Shown: positions 17,784-27,000, counted from the stretch's first letter. The stretch: DNA of 64,000 bases from Flavonifractor hominis (GCF_040095835.1 NZ_JBBMFT010000004.1:62001-126000); one strand, 5' to 3'. Made by a program: numbers and translations. The notes: a model not told the origin generated them from the sequence alone.

Positions 17784-18713
17784 TTACTTGCCGTAGAGCA
17801 TGCGGATCAGATACTCGTTCAGGTCGGCATTGGACTTGGCCACCTGCTCAGGGGTCCACTTCTGGAAGCCCTCGCCGGTCTTGAAGCCGATCTTGCCCTC
17901 ATCCCGCAGCTGCTTGAGCAGGGGGGAGGGTTCATGGGAGTCCTCCAGGTCCTTCAGGATGTAGTCATGGATGTTATAGGTCAGGTCGGTACCCACCATA
18001 TCAGCGTTCTCCATAGGCGCCAGCTGAGGCAGACGCAGGCCGAAGGAGTACTTCACGGCCTCGTCCACAGTGGCGGCATCGGCGATGCCGTGCTCCACGA
18101 TGGAAATGGCCTCACGCCACAGGGCATGCTGCATACGGTTGGCGATAAAGCCGGGCACATCCTTCTTGCACAGTACGGGCTTCTTGCCGGCGGAGCGGAG
18201 GACCTCCATCACGGTCTGGGCCGTCTCATCGGAGGAGGCGTCAGACTTGACCACCTCCACCAGAGGGATCAGGTGACCCGGGTTCCAGAAGTGGGTGCCA
18301 ACGAAGCGCTCCCGATGCTTGAGTTCGGCGGAGATCTCGCTGGGGCTCATAACAGAGGAGTTGGTGCAGAAAATGGTATCCGGACGGCAGCGTGCCTCCA
18401 GCTTGGCAAAGGTCTCGCGCTTGACCTGCATGTCCTCAAACACAGCCTCGATGACCAGGTCGGCCCGGGAGACCAGCTCACTGTCCATATCGGTGGTAAA
18501 CTGGATACGCTTCAGGCGGGCTTCCAGCTCCTCGCTGGTGATCACGCCTTTGTCCAGCAGCTGCTTGGTATTGGTGCGGATGCCGGCTTCCACATCAGTG
18601 GGGTACAGGTCGTAAACCCCCACCTCAAAGGCGGGGTTGGACGCCATAACGTAGGCAATGTTCTTGCCCATCATGCCGGCGCCACAGATAAGAATGTACT
18701 TGACGTCTTTCAT
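17784..18713 (-). CDS. 3-hydroxyacyl-CoA dehydrogenase family oxidoreductase
   Basis: A 309-residue NAD-dependent dehydrogenase. The Rossmann motif GAGMMG lies at residues 11-16, CTNSSVMSPSEIS follows, and the catalytic His is in THFWNPGHLIPLVEVV. The helical C-terminal domain begins DVPGFIANRMQHALWREA. The HFWNP-x-HLIPLVEVV form is seen in family members that oxidise non-CoA 3-hydroxy acids, such as carnitine or gulonate dehydrogenase relatives, as well as in CoA enzymes. Beside a BKACE gene it most likely makes the 3-keto acid that BKACE cleaves. The exact substrate is unknown. Confidence 0.85.
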   Translation of the reverse strand: MKDVKYILICGAGMMGKNIAYVMASNPAFEVGVYDLYPTDVEAGIRTNTKQLLDKGVITSEELEARLKRIQFTTDMDSELVSRADLVIEAVFEDMQVKRETFAKLEARCRPDTIFCTNSSVMSPSEISAELKHRERFVGTHFWNPGHLIPLVEVVKSDASSDETAQTVMEVLRSAGKKPVLCKKDVPGFIANRMQHALWREAISIVEHGIADAATVDEAVKYSFGLRLPQLAPMENADMVGTDLTYNIHDYILKDLEDSHEPSPLLKQLRDEGKIGFKTGEGFQKWTPEQVAKSNADLNEYLIRMLYGK

Positions 18714-18724
18714 AATCTCTTCTC

Positions 18725-18916
18725 CTAATCGGCGGTATCCTCATATTCATTGGCATCCGGCGGGTAGACCTTGCCGCTCTCTCCCACCAGTTCGCCCTCG
18801 GTCCCGCAGTCCGGGCACCGGCCGAAGGCGGGATCCGTGATGGTATCCGCCCCCGACTTAAATTTTTTACCGCACTTGGGGCAGCGGTAAAACATCCAGT
18901 AGACGCCCCAGCTCAT
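18725..18916 (-). CDS. 63-residue zinc-ribbon protein
   Basis: A small protein with two CxxC pairs, YRCPKCGKKF and GRCPDCGTEG, spaced as in a rubredoxin-like zinc ribbon. The acidic tail reads PPDANEYEDTAD. Its ATG overlaps the stop of the BKACE gene (ATGA) and it ends 11 bases before the dehydrogenase, so it is translationally coupled inside the operon. No family function is known to me. Its fixed position between two enzymes suggests an accessory role such as a subunit or metal-handling partner. Confidence 0.8.
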   Translation of the reverse strand: MSWGVYWMFYRCPKCGKKFKSGADTITDPAFGRCPDCGTEGELVGESGKVYPPDANEYEDTAD

Positions 18917-19752
18917 TTCTTCAGGCCCAGGATCTCACGGGCCTCATCAGGAGTAGCCACCTCATTGCCGTACTCCCGGATCACGCGGGCAGCGCGCTCC
19001 ACGAACTGCACATTGCTCTCGGCCAGCTGACCCTTGGCATACATGACGTTGTCCTCCATGCCCACGCGGACATGGCCGCCCAGCGCCACGGCGCCGTAGA
19101 GCATCTCCATAGCGGAATGGCCTACGCCAAAGCAGCTCCAGGTGGAACCGGGGCACAGGGACTCCATGGTCTCTTTCATAAACACCAGGTTCTTCATGGT
19201 GCCGGGGATGCCGTTGGCACAGCCCATGCAGAACTGGAAGTGCAGGGGAGCCTTCAGTACGCCCTTCTTCAGATAATAAGCGGCGTTGGCGATCATACCG
19301 GGGTCAAAGGCCTCGATCTCAGGCTTGACGCCCCACTCCTGCATGTGCAGGCCCAGCTCCTCCAGGAACTTGGGGTGGTTGATAAACAGGCTGGAGTGCA
19401 GCCAGTTCATAGAACCGCAGTCAAAGGACCCCATCTCGGGACGCAGTTCCTGCAGGTGAGCCTGACGGGTCTCGTCGGTGGCGTTCAGATCGCCGGAAGT
19501 GGTCATGTTCAGCACAATGTCGCAGTCAGGATGGTTCTTACGCAGCAGTTCCACGGTCTGGCGGAACTTCTCCTTATCCATCGTCCCGTTGCCCGCATCA
19601 TCCCGCATGTGCAGGTGGGCCACAGCGGCGCCAGCCTTCCAGCAGCTGTATACATCCTCGGCAATCTCTGCCGGCGTCATAGGAACGTTAGGGTTATTTT
19701 CCTTTTTCGGCCAGGCACCGGTGGTTGCTACAGTGATGATGGTCTTTTTCAT
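18913..19752 (-). CDS. beta-keto acid cleavage enzyme (BKACE/Kce family)
   Basis: A 279-residue TIM-barrel enzyme of the former DUF849 family. Members exchange acetyl-CoA with a beta-keto acid, releasing acetoacetate and a new acyl-CoA. The zinc ligands are visible: His46 and His48 in AHLHMRD, and Glu233 in RVGMEDN, matching the His/His/Glu set of 3-keto-5-aminohexanoate cleavage enzyme (Kce). Other marks: NMTTSGD, GSMNW and FGVGHSAMEM. It is the first gene after the sigma-54 promoter. With a 3-hydroxy acid dehydrogenase next to it, the pair resembles CdhA/CdhC of carnitine breakdown. No lysine-fermentation genes are nearby, so I do not call it kce. Confidence 0.88.
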   Translation of the reverse strand: MKKTIITVATTGAWPKKENNPNVPMTPAEIAEDVYSCWKAGAAVAHLHMRDDAGNGTMDKEKFRQTVELLRKNHPDCDIVLNMTTSGDLNATDETRQAHLQELRPEMGSFDCGSMNWLHSSLFINHPKFLEELGLHMQEWGVKPEIEAFDPGMIANAAYYLKKGVLKAPLHFQFCMGCANGIPGTMKNLVFMKETMESLCPGSTWSCFGVGHSAMEMLYGAVALGGHVRVGMEDNVMYAKGQLAESNVQFVERAARVIREYGNEVATPDEAREILGLKK

Positions 19753-19815
19753 TTTAAAAGCACCTCATTTTCTTTCCAGAGCCATTAGCAGCTCATCTTT
19801 TCGCCTCTGTTAATA

Positions 19816-19831
19816 TGCAACCGCTATGCCA
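19816..19831 (-). promoter_or_regulatory. sigma-54 (-24/-12) promoter of the BKACE operon
   Basis: Minus strand TGGCATAGCGGTTGCA matches 10 of the 12 defined bases of the consensus TGGCACGNNNNTTGCA (16 positions, 4 of them any base). The invariant GG and GC are intact and correctly spaced. The -12 GC lies about 65 bases from the BKACE ATG, allowing a leader of roughly 50 bases. Confidence 0.9.
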
Positions 19832-19905
19832 ACTTTCCCATCCTGCGGAAAAAATCCTGCAACGCCTTCTGTCCCAACGGGTTGTTTTGTTATCAGATTG
19901 TTCCC

Positions 19906-19951
19906 AAGGAAAAGGCGTGTGGTGAAATATTTCACCACACGCCTTTTCCTT
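19906..19951. repeat. 46-base perfect palindrome containing an activator half-site pair
   Basis: Two 23-base arms meet with no spacer at 19928/19929. The core GGTGAAATATTTCACC (19921-19936) matches the two sites near 20047 and 20068. The outer arms add AAGGAAAAGGCGTGT. It may double as the terminator of the activator gene. Confidence 0.85.
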
Positions 19952-20046
19952 TTCTTTTTCTTCCAGTTTTTTATAAGCGCAAAAAATGTTTCAATTTTTT
20001 GGATAAAAAAGGGCTTTTTTGTCTCATTTTTCTATATCTTATGGCT

Positions 20047-20083
20047 GGTGAATTTTATCACCACATTGGTGAAATTCTTCACC
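20047..20083. promoter_or_regulatory. two upstream activator sites for the sigma-54 operon
   Basis: GGTGAATTTTATCACC (20047-20062) and GGTGAAATTCTTCACC (20068-20083) are 16-base imperfect palindromes of the form GGTGAA-N4-TTCACC. Their centres are 21 bases apart, two helical turns. The second overlaps the last codons of the activator gene. Confidence 0.75.
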
Positions 20084-21488
20084 GCTCTTCTTTTTGTTCC
20101 TGACAACCGTATTGGCGGCACTTTTTAACCAGGGTGGAGTGGTCTACCCCCAGCAGGCGTGCCGCCTTGCGTATGGAACCGGCCCGCTCCACTGTATGGA
20201 GGATTACCTCCCGCTCGAAGGCGCTCACTTGTTGGCGCAGAGTGGCGTCCTCCATCACTCGGCCGCCCAGCCGCATCCCGCCCGGATTGAGCGCGTTATA
20301 AACCGTCCCACGGGTCACCACTCCGCCCGGGCTGGTCACCACGATGCGTTCAATCAGGTTTTCCAGCTCCCGAATATTTCCCGGCCAGCGATAGGCCAGG
20401 ATCAGCTGCATGGCCTCATCGCTGATACGGGCATCCTTGCCGTACTTTTTATTAAAACTCTGGCAAAAGCGTTCCGCCAGATAGGGGATATCCTCCGGTC
20501 GCTCCCGCAAGGGCTTGATTTCCAGGGGTACTACATTGAGCCGGTAGAACAGATCCTCCCGAAAACGTCCCTGGCGCACCTCCTCCTGCAGGTCTTTGTT
20601 GGTGGAAGCGATGACCCGGATGTCCAGGCGGATGGGGCGGCTGCCGCCGATACGCATCAGCTCCCGCTGCTGGAGCACTCGCAGCAGTTTGGTCTGCAGG
20701 GGTAGCGGCATATCACCGATCTCATCCAGCAGGATGACCCCGGTATTGGCCAGCTCAAACATGCCGGCTTTCCCCGCCCGCTTGGCCCCGGTAAAGGCGC
20801 CGTCCTCATATCCGAAAAGCTCGGATTCCAGCAGCTCCCCGGGAATCGCGGCACAGTTGACCTTGATAAAAGGTTTGTCCACCCGATCGCTGTGATGATA
20901 GATCTCATTGGCCACCAGTTCCTTGCCGGTACCCGATTCGCCGGTAATGAGCACCGTCACATCGGTTGGCGCTACGGTGCGTACCAGTTCCATCACCGAA
21001 GCCATGGCCTGACTTCGGTAAAACAGCTGCCGGTCACCAGCCTGCTGCCGACGCAGATAGGTCAGCTCCTCGTTGGCCTTCTTGCTCTCCTCGGTTAAGG
21101 TGAGAAGCTGCTGCTCCAGCCGTTTGAGCTCGGGGAAATCCCGGGTGTTGGTCACCACCAGGACGATGTTCCCCGCCTCATCAAAGACCGGCGTGCCGGT
21201 GACCAGCACCTCCTTATTCAGTTTGAAAATCGTGGCCACAGAGTTGACCCGCTGCCGGCACTCCAGTACTTTGCCGGTAACCGAACCCTTATAAAGTTTG
21301 CCCTCGGCCTCAATGTCGGCTACTTTCCGCCCCAGCAGCTCCTCCGGAAGGATGCCGGTGGTGCGGGTATAGGCCTGGTTGATAAACAATACACGGCCCT
21401 CTCCGTCTGTAATATGAATACCGTCATACAGATTCTCACACACTTTTTGAAAATCGATGTTGGCATACAGGGCATTCTCTTGCTCCAT
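20079..21488 (-). CDS. PAS-domain sigma-54-dependent transcriptional activator
   Basis: A 469-residue bacterial enhancer-binding protein. An N-terminal PAS domain (about residues 12-115) and a short coiled coil (115-150) precede the AAA+ domain: Walker A GESGTGKE at 183-190, the sigma-54-contact loop GAFTGA at 230-235, LLDEIGDMP as Walker B, and FREDLFYRLNVVPL. A Fis-type helix-turn-helix follows (RAGSIRKAARLLGVDHSTLVKKC). GGAGGG precedes the ATG. The PAS domain rather than a receiver implies direct sensing of a ligand or redox state. It sits just upstream of the BKACE operon on the same strand and almost certainly drives it. Confidence 0.93.
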   Translation of the reverse strand: MEQENALYANIDFQKVCENLYDGIHITDGEGRVLFINQAYTRTTGILPEELLGRKVADIEAEGKLYKGSVTGKVLECRQRVNSVATIFKLNKEVLVTGTPVFDEAGNIVLVVTNTRDFPELKRLEQQLLTLTEESKKANEELTYLRRQQAGDRQLFYRSQAMASVMELVRTVAPTDVTVLITGESGTGKELVANEIYHHSDRVDKPFIKVNCAAIPGELLESELFGYEDGAFTGAKRAGKAGMFELANTGVILLDEIGDMPLPLQTKLLRVLQQRELMRIGGSRPIRLDIRVIASTNKDLQEEVRQGRFREDLFYRLNVVPLEIKPLRERPEDIPYLAERFCQSFNKKYGKDARISDEAMQLILAYRWPGNIRELENLIERIVVTSPGGVVTRGTVYNALNPGGMRLGGRVMEDATLRQQVSAFEREVILHTVERAGSIRKAARLLGVDHSTLVKKCRQYGCQEQKEER

Positions 21489-21510
21489 GGCTTTCCCTCC
21501 TCACCATAGG

Positions 21511-21552
21511 AAAAACACCCCGTCCGGCGAATCTGCCTCGCCGTACGACGGG
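21511..21552 (-). terminator. terminator following tRNA-Arg
   Basis: Minus-strand stem CCCGTC-(GTA)-CGGCGA paired with TCGCCG-GACGGG, then TGTTTTT. The GTA bulge is on the 5' arm. It separates the tRNA from the activator gene. Confidence 0.7.
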
Positions 21553-21583
21553 CATTTGTGCCAAACAGGGTGCGTTCTGCTTC

Positions 21584-21660
21584 TGGCGTCCCCGAGAGGA
21601 TTCGAACCTCCGGCCTGCCGCTTAGGAGGCGGCCGCTCTATCCATCTGAGCTACGGAGAC
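21584..21660 (-). tRNA. tRNA-Arg (anticodon CCU)
   Basis: The minus strand folds as a 77-base tRNA. The acceptor GTCTCCG pairs with CGGGGAC (one T-G pair). The D arm is GCTCAGATGGATAGAGC. The anticodon stem GCCGC/GCGGC encloses loop CTCCTAA, giving anticodon CCU (reads AGG). The T arm contains GGTTCGAATCC. The discriminator is G and the 3' CCA is encoded in the DNA (21584-21586). Confidence 0.96.
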
Positions 21661-21784
21661 AAGTGTCTATCCGCCAGGAGCATTCAGGCGGACAGGGTTG
21701 TTTTATTGTACCGCAACTCAGCGGTCCTGTCAACGCCGACCACCTTGACCGGCTGGAATTTAGGCGGTTTTTTCGGGAAATGAG

Positions 21785-21813
21785 TTGCACCGGGCAATCT
21801 TCTAGGGTATAAT
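21785..21813 (+). promoter_or_regulatory. sigma-A type promoter of typA
   Basis: TTGCAC (21785-21790), 17 bases, TATAAT (21808-21813). Transcription would start near 21820, which places the upstream in-frame ATG at 21816 outside the mRNA. Confidence 0.8.
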
Positions 21814-21866
21814 AAATGGTCGAGTTTACACGGATTGATTTTGGAATTATTGAGAGGTGCACCACT

Positions 21867-23690
21867 TTGCAAGATACGAAGCTGAGAAACGTAGCAATCA
21901 TTGCCCACGTTGACCACGGCAAAACCACTCTGGTGGACGAAATGCTCAAGCAGGGCGGTATTTACCGGGAAAACCAGGCCACGGTGGAGCGCGTTATGGA
22001 CTCCAACGATCTGGAGCGGGAGCGCGGCATCACCATTCTGGCCAAGAACACCGCCGTCCACTATAAGGACGTCAAGATCAACATTGTGGATACTCCGGGC
22101 CACGCCGACTTCGGCGGCGAAGTGGAGCGGATCCTGAAGATGGTCAACGGCGTCATCCTTCTGGTGGACGCCGCCGAGGGTCCCATGCCCCAGACCCGCT
22201 TCGTGCTGAGCAAGGCCCTGGAGCTGGGCCACAAGGTCATCGTGGTGGTCAACAAGATCGACCGCCCCGACCAGCGCATTCACGAGGTCATGGATGAGGT
22301 ACTGGAGCTGCTGCTGGATCTGAACGCCACGGATGAGCAGTTTGAGTCTCCCACTCTGTTCTGCTCTGGCCGTCAGGGTACCGCTTCCTATTCTCCCGAC
22401 CAGCCCGGCACGGATCTGGTGCCCCTGTTTGAGACCATCCTCAACTATATTCCCGCCCCCGAGGCCGATGTGGATGCTCCCTTCCAGATGCTGGTCAGCT
22501 CCATCGACTACAATGAGTTTGTCGGCCGTATCGCCATCGGCCGCATCGAGCGGGGCAGTGTAAAGCAAAACCAGGAGATTGCGGTGTGCAACTATCACAA
22601 GCCGGATGAGGCCCCTGTCAAGGCCAAGGCTACCGCTCTCTATCAGTTTGACGGCCTGGGCAAGGTTCCGGTGACTGAGGCCACCGCCGGCAACATTATT
22701 GCCATGAGCGGCATTGGCGACATCACCATCGGCGATACCATCTGCGCCCCCGACTGTGTGGAGCCCATTGAGTTTGTCAAGATCTCTGCCCCCACCATCG
22801 AGATGACCTTCTCGGTCAACGACTCTCCCTTTGCTGGCAAGGAGGGCAAATTCGTCACCTCCCGCCAGCTGCGGGACCGACTGTTCCGTGAGACCCTAAA
22901 GGACGTGTCTCTGCGGGTCACCGAGACCGACTCCACCGACTCCTTCAACGTGGCCGGGCGCGGCGAGATGAGCCTGTCCATCCTCATCGAGACCATGCGC
23001 CGAGAGGGCTATGAGTTCCAGGTCTCTCCGCCCCGCGTACTCTATCAGGAGATTGACGGCAAGAAGTGTGAGCCGGTGGAGCGCCTGGTGGTGGATGTGC
23101 CCAGCGACAGTGTGGGCGCGGTCATTGAAAAGATTGGCGCCCGCAAGGGCGACCTGCTGGAGATGACTCCGGTGGGCAACCGCATGAAGCTGGAGTTCCT
23201 GGTCCCCTCCCGCGGCCTGTTCGGTTACCGCAACGAGTTCCTTACCGACACCAAGGGCGAGGGCATTATGGCCTCCGTTTTTGAGTGCTATGCCCCCATG
23301 AAAGGTGATATCCAGCGCCGCAACTCCGGCTCTCTGGTGTCCTTTGAGACGGGTGAGAGCGTGACGTACGGCCTGTACAATGCCCAGGAGCGCGGCGTAC
23401 TGTTCATCGGTCCTGGTGTGCCCGTCTACGCCGGCATGGTGGTAGGCGAGACGCCCAAGCAGGAGGATATCTCGGTCAACATCTGTAAGAAGAAGCAGCT
23501 GACTAACATGCGTGCTTCCGGTTCGGACGAGGCTCTGCGTCTCACCCCGCCCAGACAGATGAGCCTGGAGCAGTGCCTGGAATTCCTGGCCGACGATGAA
23601 CTGCTGGAGGTCACTCCCGAAAGCCTGCGCCTGCGTAAGCGTATCCTCAGCCACGCCGACCGTATGAAGGCGCTCAAGGGCAACAAGTAA
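21867..23690 (+). CDS. typA: translational GTPase TypA/BipA
   Basis: A 607-residue ribosome-associated GTPase involved in 50S assembly and stress adaptation. G motifs: AHVDHGKT (G1), RGITI (G2), VDTPGHADF (G3) and NKIDRPD (G4). Domains II and V are EF-G-like, and the BipA-specific C-terminal domain carries the KGEGIM and YNAQERGVLFIGP stretches. I place the start at the TTG at 21867, 7 bases after GAGAGGTG. It gives the family N-terminus (QDTKLRNVAIIAH), and the only upstream ATG lies ahead of the predicted transcription start. Length matches BipA (605-613). Confidence 0.95.
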   Translation: MQDTKLRNVAIIAHVDHGKTTLVDEMLKQGGIYRENQATVERVMDSNDLERERGITILAKNTAVHYKDVKINIVDTPGHADFGGEVERILKMVNGVILLVDAAEGPMPQTRFVLSKALELGHKVIVVVNKIDRPDQRIHEVMDEVLELLLDLNATDEQFESPTLFCSGRQGTASYSPDQPGTDLVPLFETILNYIPAPEADVDAPFQMLVSSIDYNEFVGRIAIGRIERGSVKQNQEIAVCNYHKPDEAPVKAKATALYQFDGLGKVPVTEATAGNIIAMSGIGDITIGDTICAPDCVEPIEFVKISAPTIEMTFSVNDSPFAGKEGKFVTSRQLRDRLFRETLKDVSLRVTETDSTDSFNVAGRGEMSLSILIETMRREGYEFQVSPPRVLYQEIDGKKCEPVERLVVDVPSDSVGAVIEKIGARKGDLLEMTPVGNRMKLEFLVPSRGLFGYRNEFLTDTKGEGIMASVFECYAPMKGDIQRRNSGSLVSFETGESVTYGLYNAQERGVLFIGPGVPVYAGMVVGETPKQEDISVNICKKKQLTNMRASGSDEALRLTPPRQMSLEQCLEFLADDELLEVTPESLRLRKRILSHADRMKALKGNK

Positions 23691-23712
23691 ATTTCCCCCA
23701 TTACTTTATCTT

Positions 23713-23746
23713 GGGCCGCGCCGAACCGATGGCGCGGCCCGTTTTT
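23713..23746 (+). terminator. typA terminator
   Basis: GGGCCGCGCC / GGCGCGGCCC hairpin (stem about 10 bases) followed by GTTTTTT. Confidence 0.88.
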
Positions 23747-23750
23747 TCAA

Positions 23751-23796
23751 CAAAAACAGCGCCCGCTCCTCAAATGAGGAGCGGGCGCTGTTTTTG
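23751..23796. terminator. bidirectional terminator between typA and the surface locus
   Basis: Perfect 22-base arms (23751-23772 and 23775-23796) starting with CAAAAA and ending with TTTTTG, so a T-run is present in both directions. On the minus strand it ends the adhesin/59-aa gene transcript. Confidence 0.92.
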
Positions 23797-23802
23797 TTGT
23801 CT

Positions 23803-23982
23803 CTATGCAGTTTCCTCAGGGGCCTCTTGCGCGCTGTCAATGAGCCGTATCAGCTCCAATGCGCTGCGAAAGGGTTCCGTCCGGCCAGTCTCGGTCCAGG
23901 TAATGGTCCCCTGCCATGTGGCATTTTGACGGTCCAGGATCTGCACCAGAAAACTTTCCCGTGTCGGTCGTTTTTTCCCCAT
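23803..23982 (-). CDS. 59-residue stand-alone TWQG-domain protein
   Basis: A small soluble protein starting MGKKRPTRESFLVQILDRQN. Its core (FLVQILDRQNATWQG, then SALELIRLIDS) aligns without gaps to the last 45 residues of the 147-aa protein at 36401-36844 (LYVITRRNTTWQG, SVLELLKLADE). The ATG at 23982 follows AAGGAA; an in-frame extension to 24045 would overlap the adhesin gene. It lies 31 bases after the adhesin stop on the same strand, so it is probably co-transcribed. Function is unknown. Short TWQG proteins may be small regulators or partners of the surface machinery. Confidence 0.75.
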   Translation of the reverse strand: MGKKRPTRESFLVQILDRQNATWQGTITWTETGRTEPFRSALELIRLIDSAQEAPEETA

Positions 23983-24013
23983 AACTGCCAATTCCTTTCC
24001 GGATTTTCTCTGA

Positions 24014-27000
24014 TCAGTCCTCTTCTTCGCCCTTCTTCCGGCCAAAGGTAAAGGTCAGGCCAAGCGCCGCCATGGACATAGACAGCGCCAGCAGGCCAGC
24101 CGTTATGGCGGGGTTCACCGGAGCAGCCACGGCACCGGTCTGAGGCAGATCGCCCTTGGGCACGCCGGCATCATCAATCTCGACCTCGCTGCCGCTGTCC
24201 GTGCCGCCATCGGGGCCCGGGCCCAGCGGAGTGTCGGGCTCGCCGATGTCAATCTCGCCGCCGTCACCGGTACCCGTGCCGCCGTCGGGGCCAGGGCCCA
24301 GCGGGGTGTCAGGCTCGCCGATGTCGATCTCGCCGCCATCGCCGCCGTCACCACCATCACCGGGATCGGTAGGCTCACCGTTGGCCACATACCAGACAAT
24401 GATTTCCTTGTCAGAGTCAATGTGCTCCATGCTGAGGCTGTCGCCGGTGACATTGGTCCGGTCATAGCCGGAAATGTCCAGTTCGGTGCGGCTGGTCACA
24501 TCGTAGGCGTGGGTCTCCATGATGCTGATGCTGTAGTCGCTGCGCAGGGACTTCTCGGTTCCCTCTTCCAGGTACTTGACGACCACTTTGTAATAAGTGG
24601 TGTCGCCGCCATCCCCGCCACCGGGATCGGTAGGAGTCGTGCGGTAATACTTCAGGGTGATGGTCGCCGCAGTTGTCATGCTGGCGATATTCTGGCTCTG
24701 AGCATCGCTCTGATCCAGGCTGTAGTCGTCCTTCTCCTTGGCATAGTCAGCCGCCGTCACACTGGTACCATAGGCCACGTCGTGGGTCTCGCTGGTGGTC
24801 AGGTCTTCCTGCAGCACGCCATCCAGATAATACTGGTGGTTGACCGTCAGCGTCACCTGATCCGGCTGAGTCGAATATTCGCGGATATAGTTGATGGTGA
24901 TAACGTTGGGCGTGGGCTGCTCCTGCGCCACGGCAGCCAGGGAGTCGATCTTGCCGCCCTCGGGGTCGGCATTGACGAACTCGTAGGAGATCTTCACCGT
25001 AGACTCACCGTTCTCATCGGGAGTATAGCGGTCCGGGTACTGAGTAGCGGTAAAGCTGTTACCGATCCACGCGCCATCTGCAATGGTGTCGTAGACGAGG
25101 GTAGTGCTGTACTCCGGTTTCATGCCCTCCTGGGCGATGTAGTCGGCGTCGGTCATGTCGTCCACATCGGTAAAGGTATCGCGGGCATAGTAATTGTGAG
25201 TCACTTCCACCCGGGTCTCATTGCCCACGCGGCTGTCAATGTACTGGGTGTAGTAGAAGTTGATGACATTGTCGCTTCCGGAGGTGAGTACGATGGTGTA
25301 ATTCTCGCCCTGGAATTCACTGGAGGCCGTAGCGCTGTCCAGCGTATAGACCGGGTTGCCAGTGCTGTCCACCTTCAGATCGGGCGTGCCGGTGATGGTG
25401 AGACCGGCATAGCTGTTGCCCTCGGTCTTGTAGCTGGCGCCGGTGCCGATGGGATCGTAATCCTTGGTCGCGGTATCCTCATTCCAGTCCACCGTGCGGT
25501 AATAGTGATTGACGGTGTAGCTGGCGGGGGAAACCGCGCTGCTGTTGGTCCAGGTGTAGTAGAAGTCAATGCGGGACGCACCGTCGGGAATGGTGACGGT
25601 CACATCGTGCTCGCTGTTCTGATCGTACCCGCTCAGGTTGGCGCTGACCTCCACCCGGTCATAGGCATAGGGGGAGACCACAGCCGCTTCCGCCAGATAG
25701 CTCTGCTCCACAAATACGGGGATTACCACTTCGCCAGAGGTATGATCGATGGTCTCCTTGACGGTGTTGTCCGGATTGAGCACCGTCTCCAGATAGTGGT
25801 GCTGCACCGTAATGGTGGTAGCGGTCTTTGCCACCTGCTCAATATACTTCAGGGTGATGGTCTTATTTTCCGCATCGATGACGGGCTCAAGATTGTTCTC
25901 ACCGTAGGCGGTATAGTTGCCCACTGCGCCGTCGCTCAGGCTTACCTTCTCACCCAGATAGGCGCTGGCACCGGTGACGTCATCCGGCGCGCCGCTGGGC
26001 TTGGCAACCTTCTGAGGCTCATCCCAGTAACCGGCCACACCTTCGTCATTGAAGGTCATCTCCTGGCGGTAGTACTCATACACCACATTGTAGGTGACCG
26101 CCTGCAGATCGCTGTCAGAGCGCTCATAGTACAGATCGATGGTGGTATTGGTGCCGCTGTGGAAGGTACCCGTGTCTGCATGGCTGGTAACACAGGTGTA
26201 GGTATAGCTCTCGCCGCCCACCTCGTGCTCCGTGCGCTCGGTGATGCTGTAGGGGTCTCCGGCCTGACCAGTCAGCGTCTCCATAGAGGTGCCATCGTCC
26301 CGGCGGTAATCCTCGGTGACCACACCGCCGATCACGGTGTCCAGCAGGGTGGTGTAGTGGTGCACGATGGTGATCTGGGCGTCATCCCGGGCGTCGCTGG
26401 GGATGGCGTCGTAGTAAACATAGATGGTCTGGCCCTGGGCAGGGACCTTCTCGCCGTCAGCCGCGATGTCGGAGACGGGCGCGTCGGGGCCGATGTTGGC
26501 ACCGTCGTCCGTACTGGGGGTAAAAGTATAGCCTTCTTCACCCTTCAGGGTAACGGTCACGTTCTGTCCCTGATACAGGGTACCGCTGAGCGGATACTCC
26601 ACGGTAACGGATTCGGGCACCGTCACACCGGTGGCGGGGCGGATGCTCTCGGTAACACCGTCATCCTCGGTGTAGCGCTCCCAGGCACGGTAGACGTGCA
26701 CCACGGTCAGGGTGCTCTCAGCGGGGGACTCATTCAGCGTGTAGTACAGCTTGATGACCTCGCCATCCACCGCGGCGCCGGTCAGCTTGCCGGCATTGTC
26801 GTCAGCAGGCGTGTAAATGTCGCCGTTATACTCCGTCTTTTCCTGCAGGGTATAATACTCACCAGGGGCATAGTCCGTAATGGTCTCGGTATAACCCAGT
26901 TCGTCGGTGAAGCTACCCTCGTGGCTGATCTCGCCGTCCACGATTGCGGTCACGTTCTTGGTGTAGTAGTGCTCCACCGTGAAGGAGATCGTGGTGGGCT

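Noticed and set aside
18913..19752. Naming the BKACE gene kce as part of lysine fermentation
   Set aside because: No lysine aminomutases, 3,5-diaminohexanoate dehydrogenase or 3-aminobutyryl-CoA ammonia-lyase genes are present; the neighbours fit another beta-keto acid.
21457..21812. Plus-strand reading frames containing RGFEPPACRLGGGRS-like peptides
   Set aside because: They are the antisense translation of the tRNA-Arg gene, a well-known annotation artefact.
21816..21866. ATG at 21816 as the start of typA
   Set aside because: It lies 3 bases after the -10 box, upstream of the predicted transcript start. The TTG at 21867 has a proper ribosome site and gives the family N-terminus.
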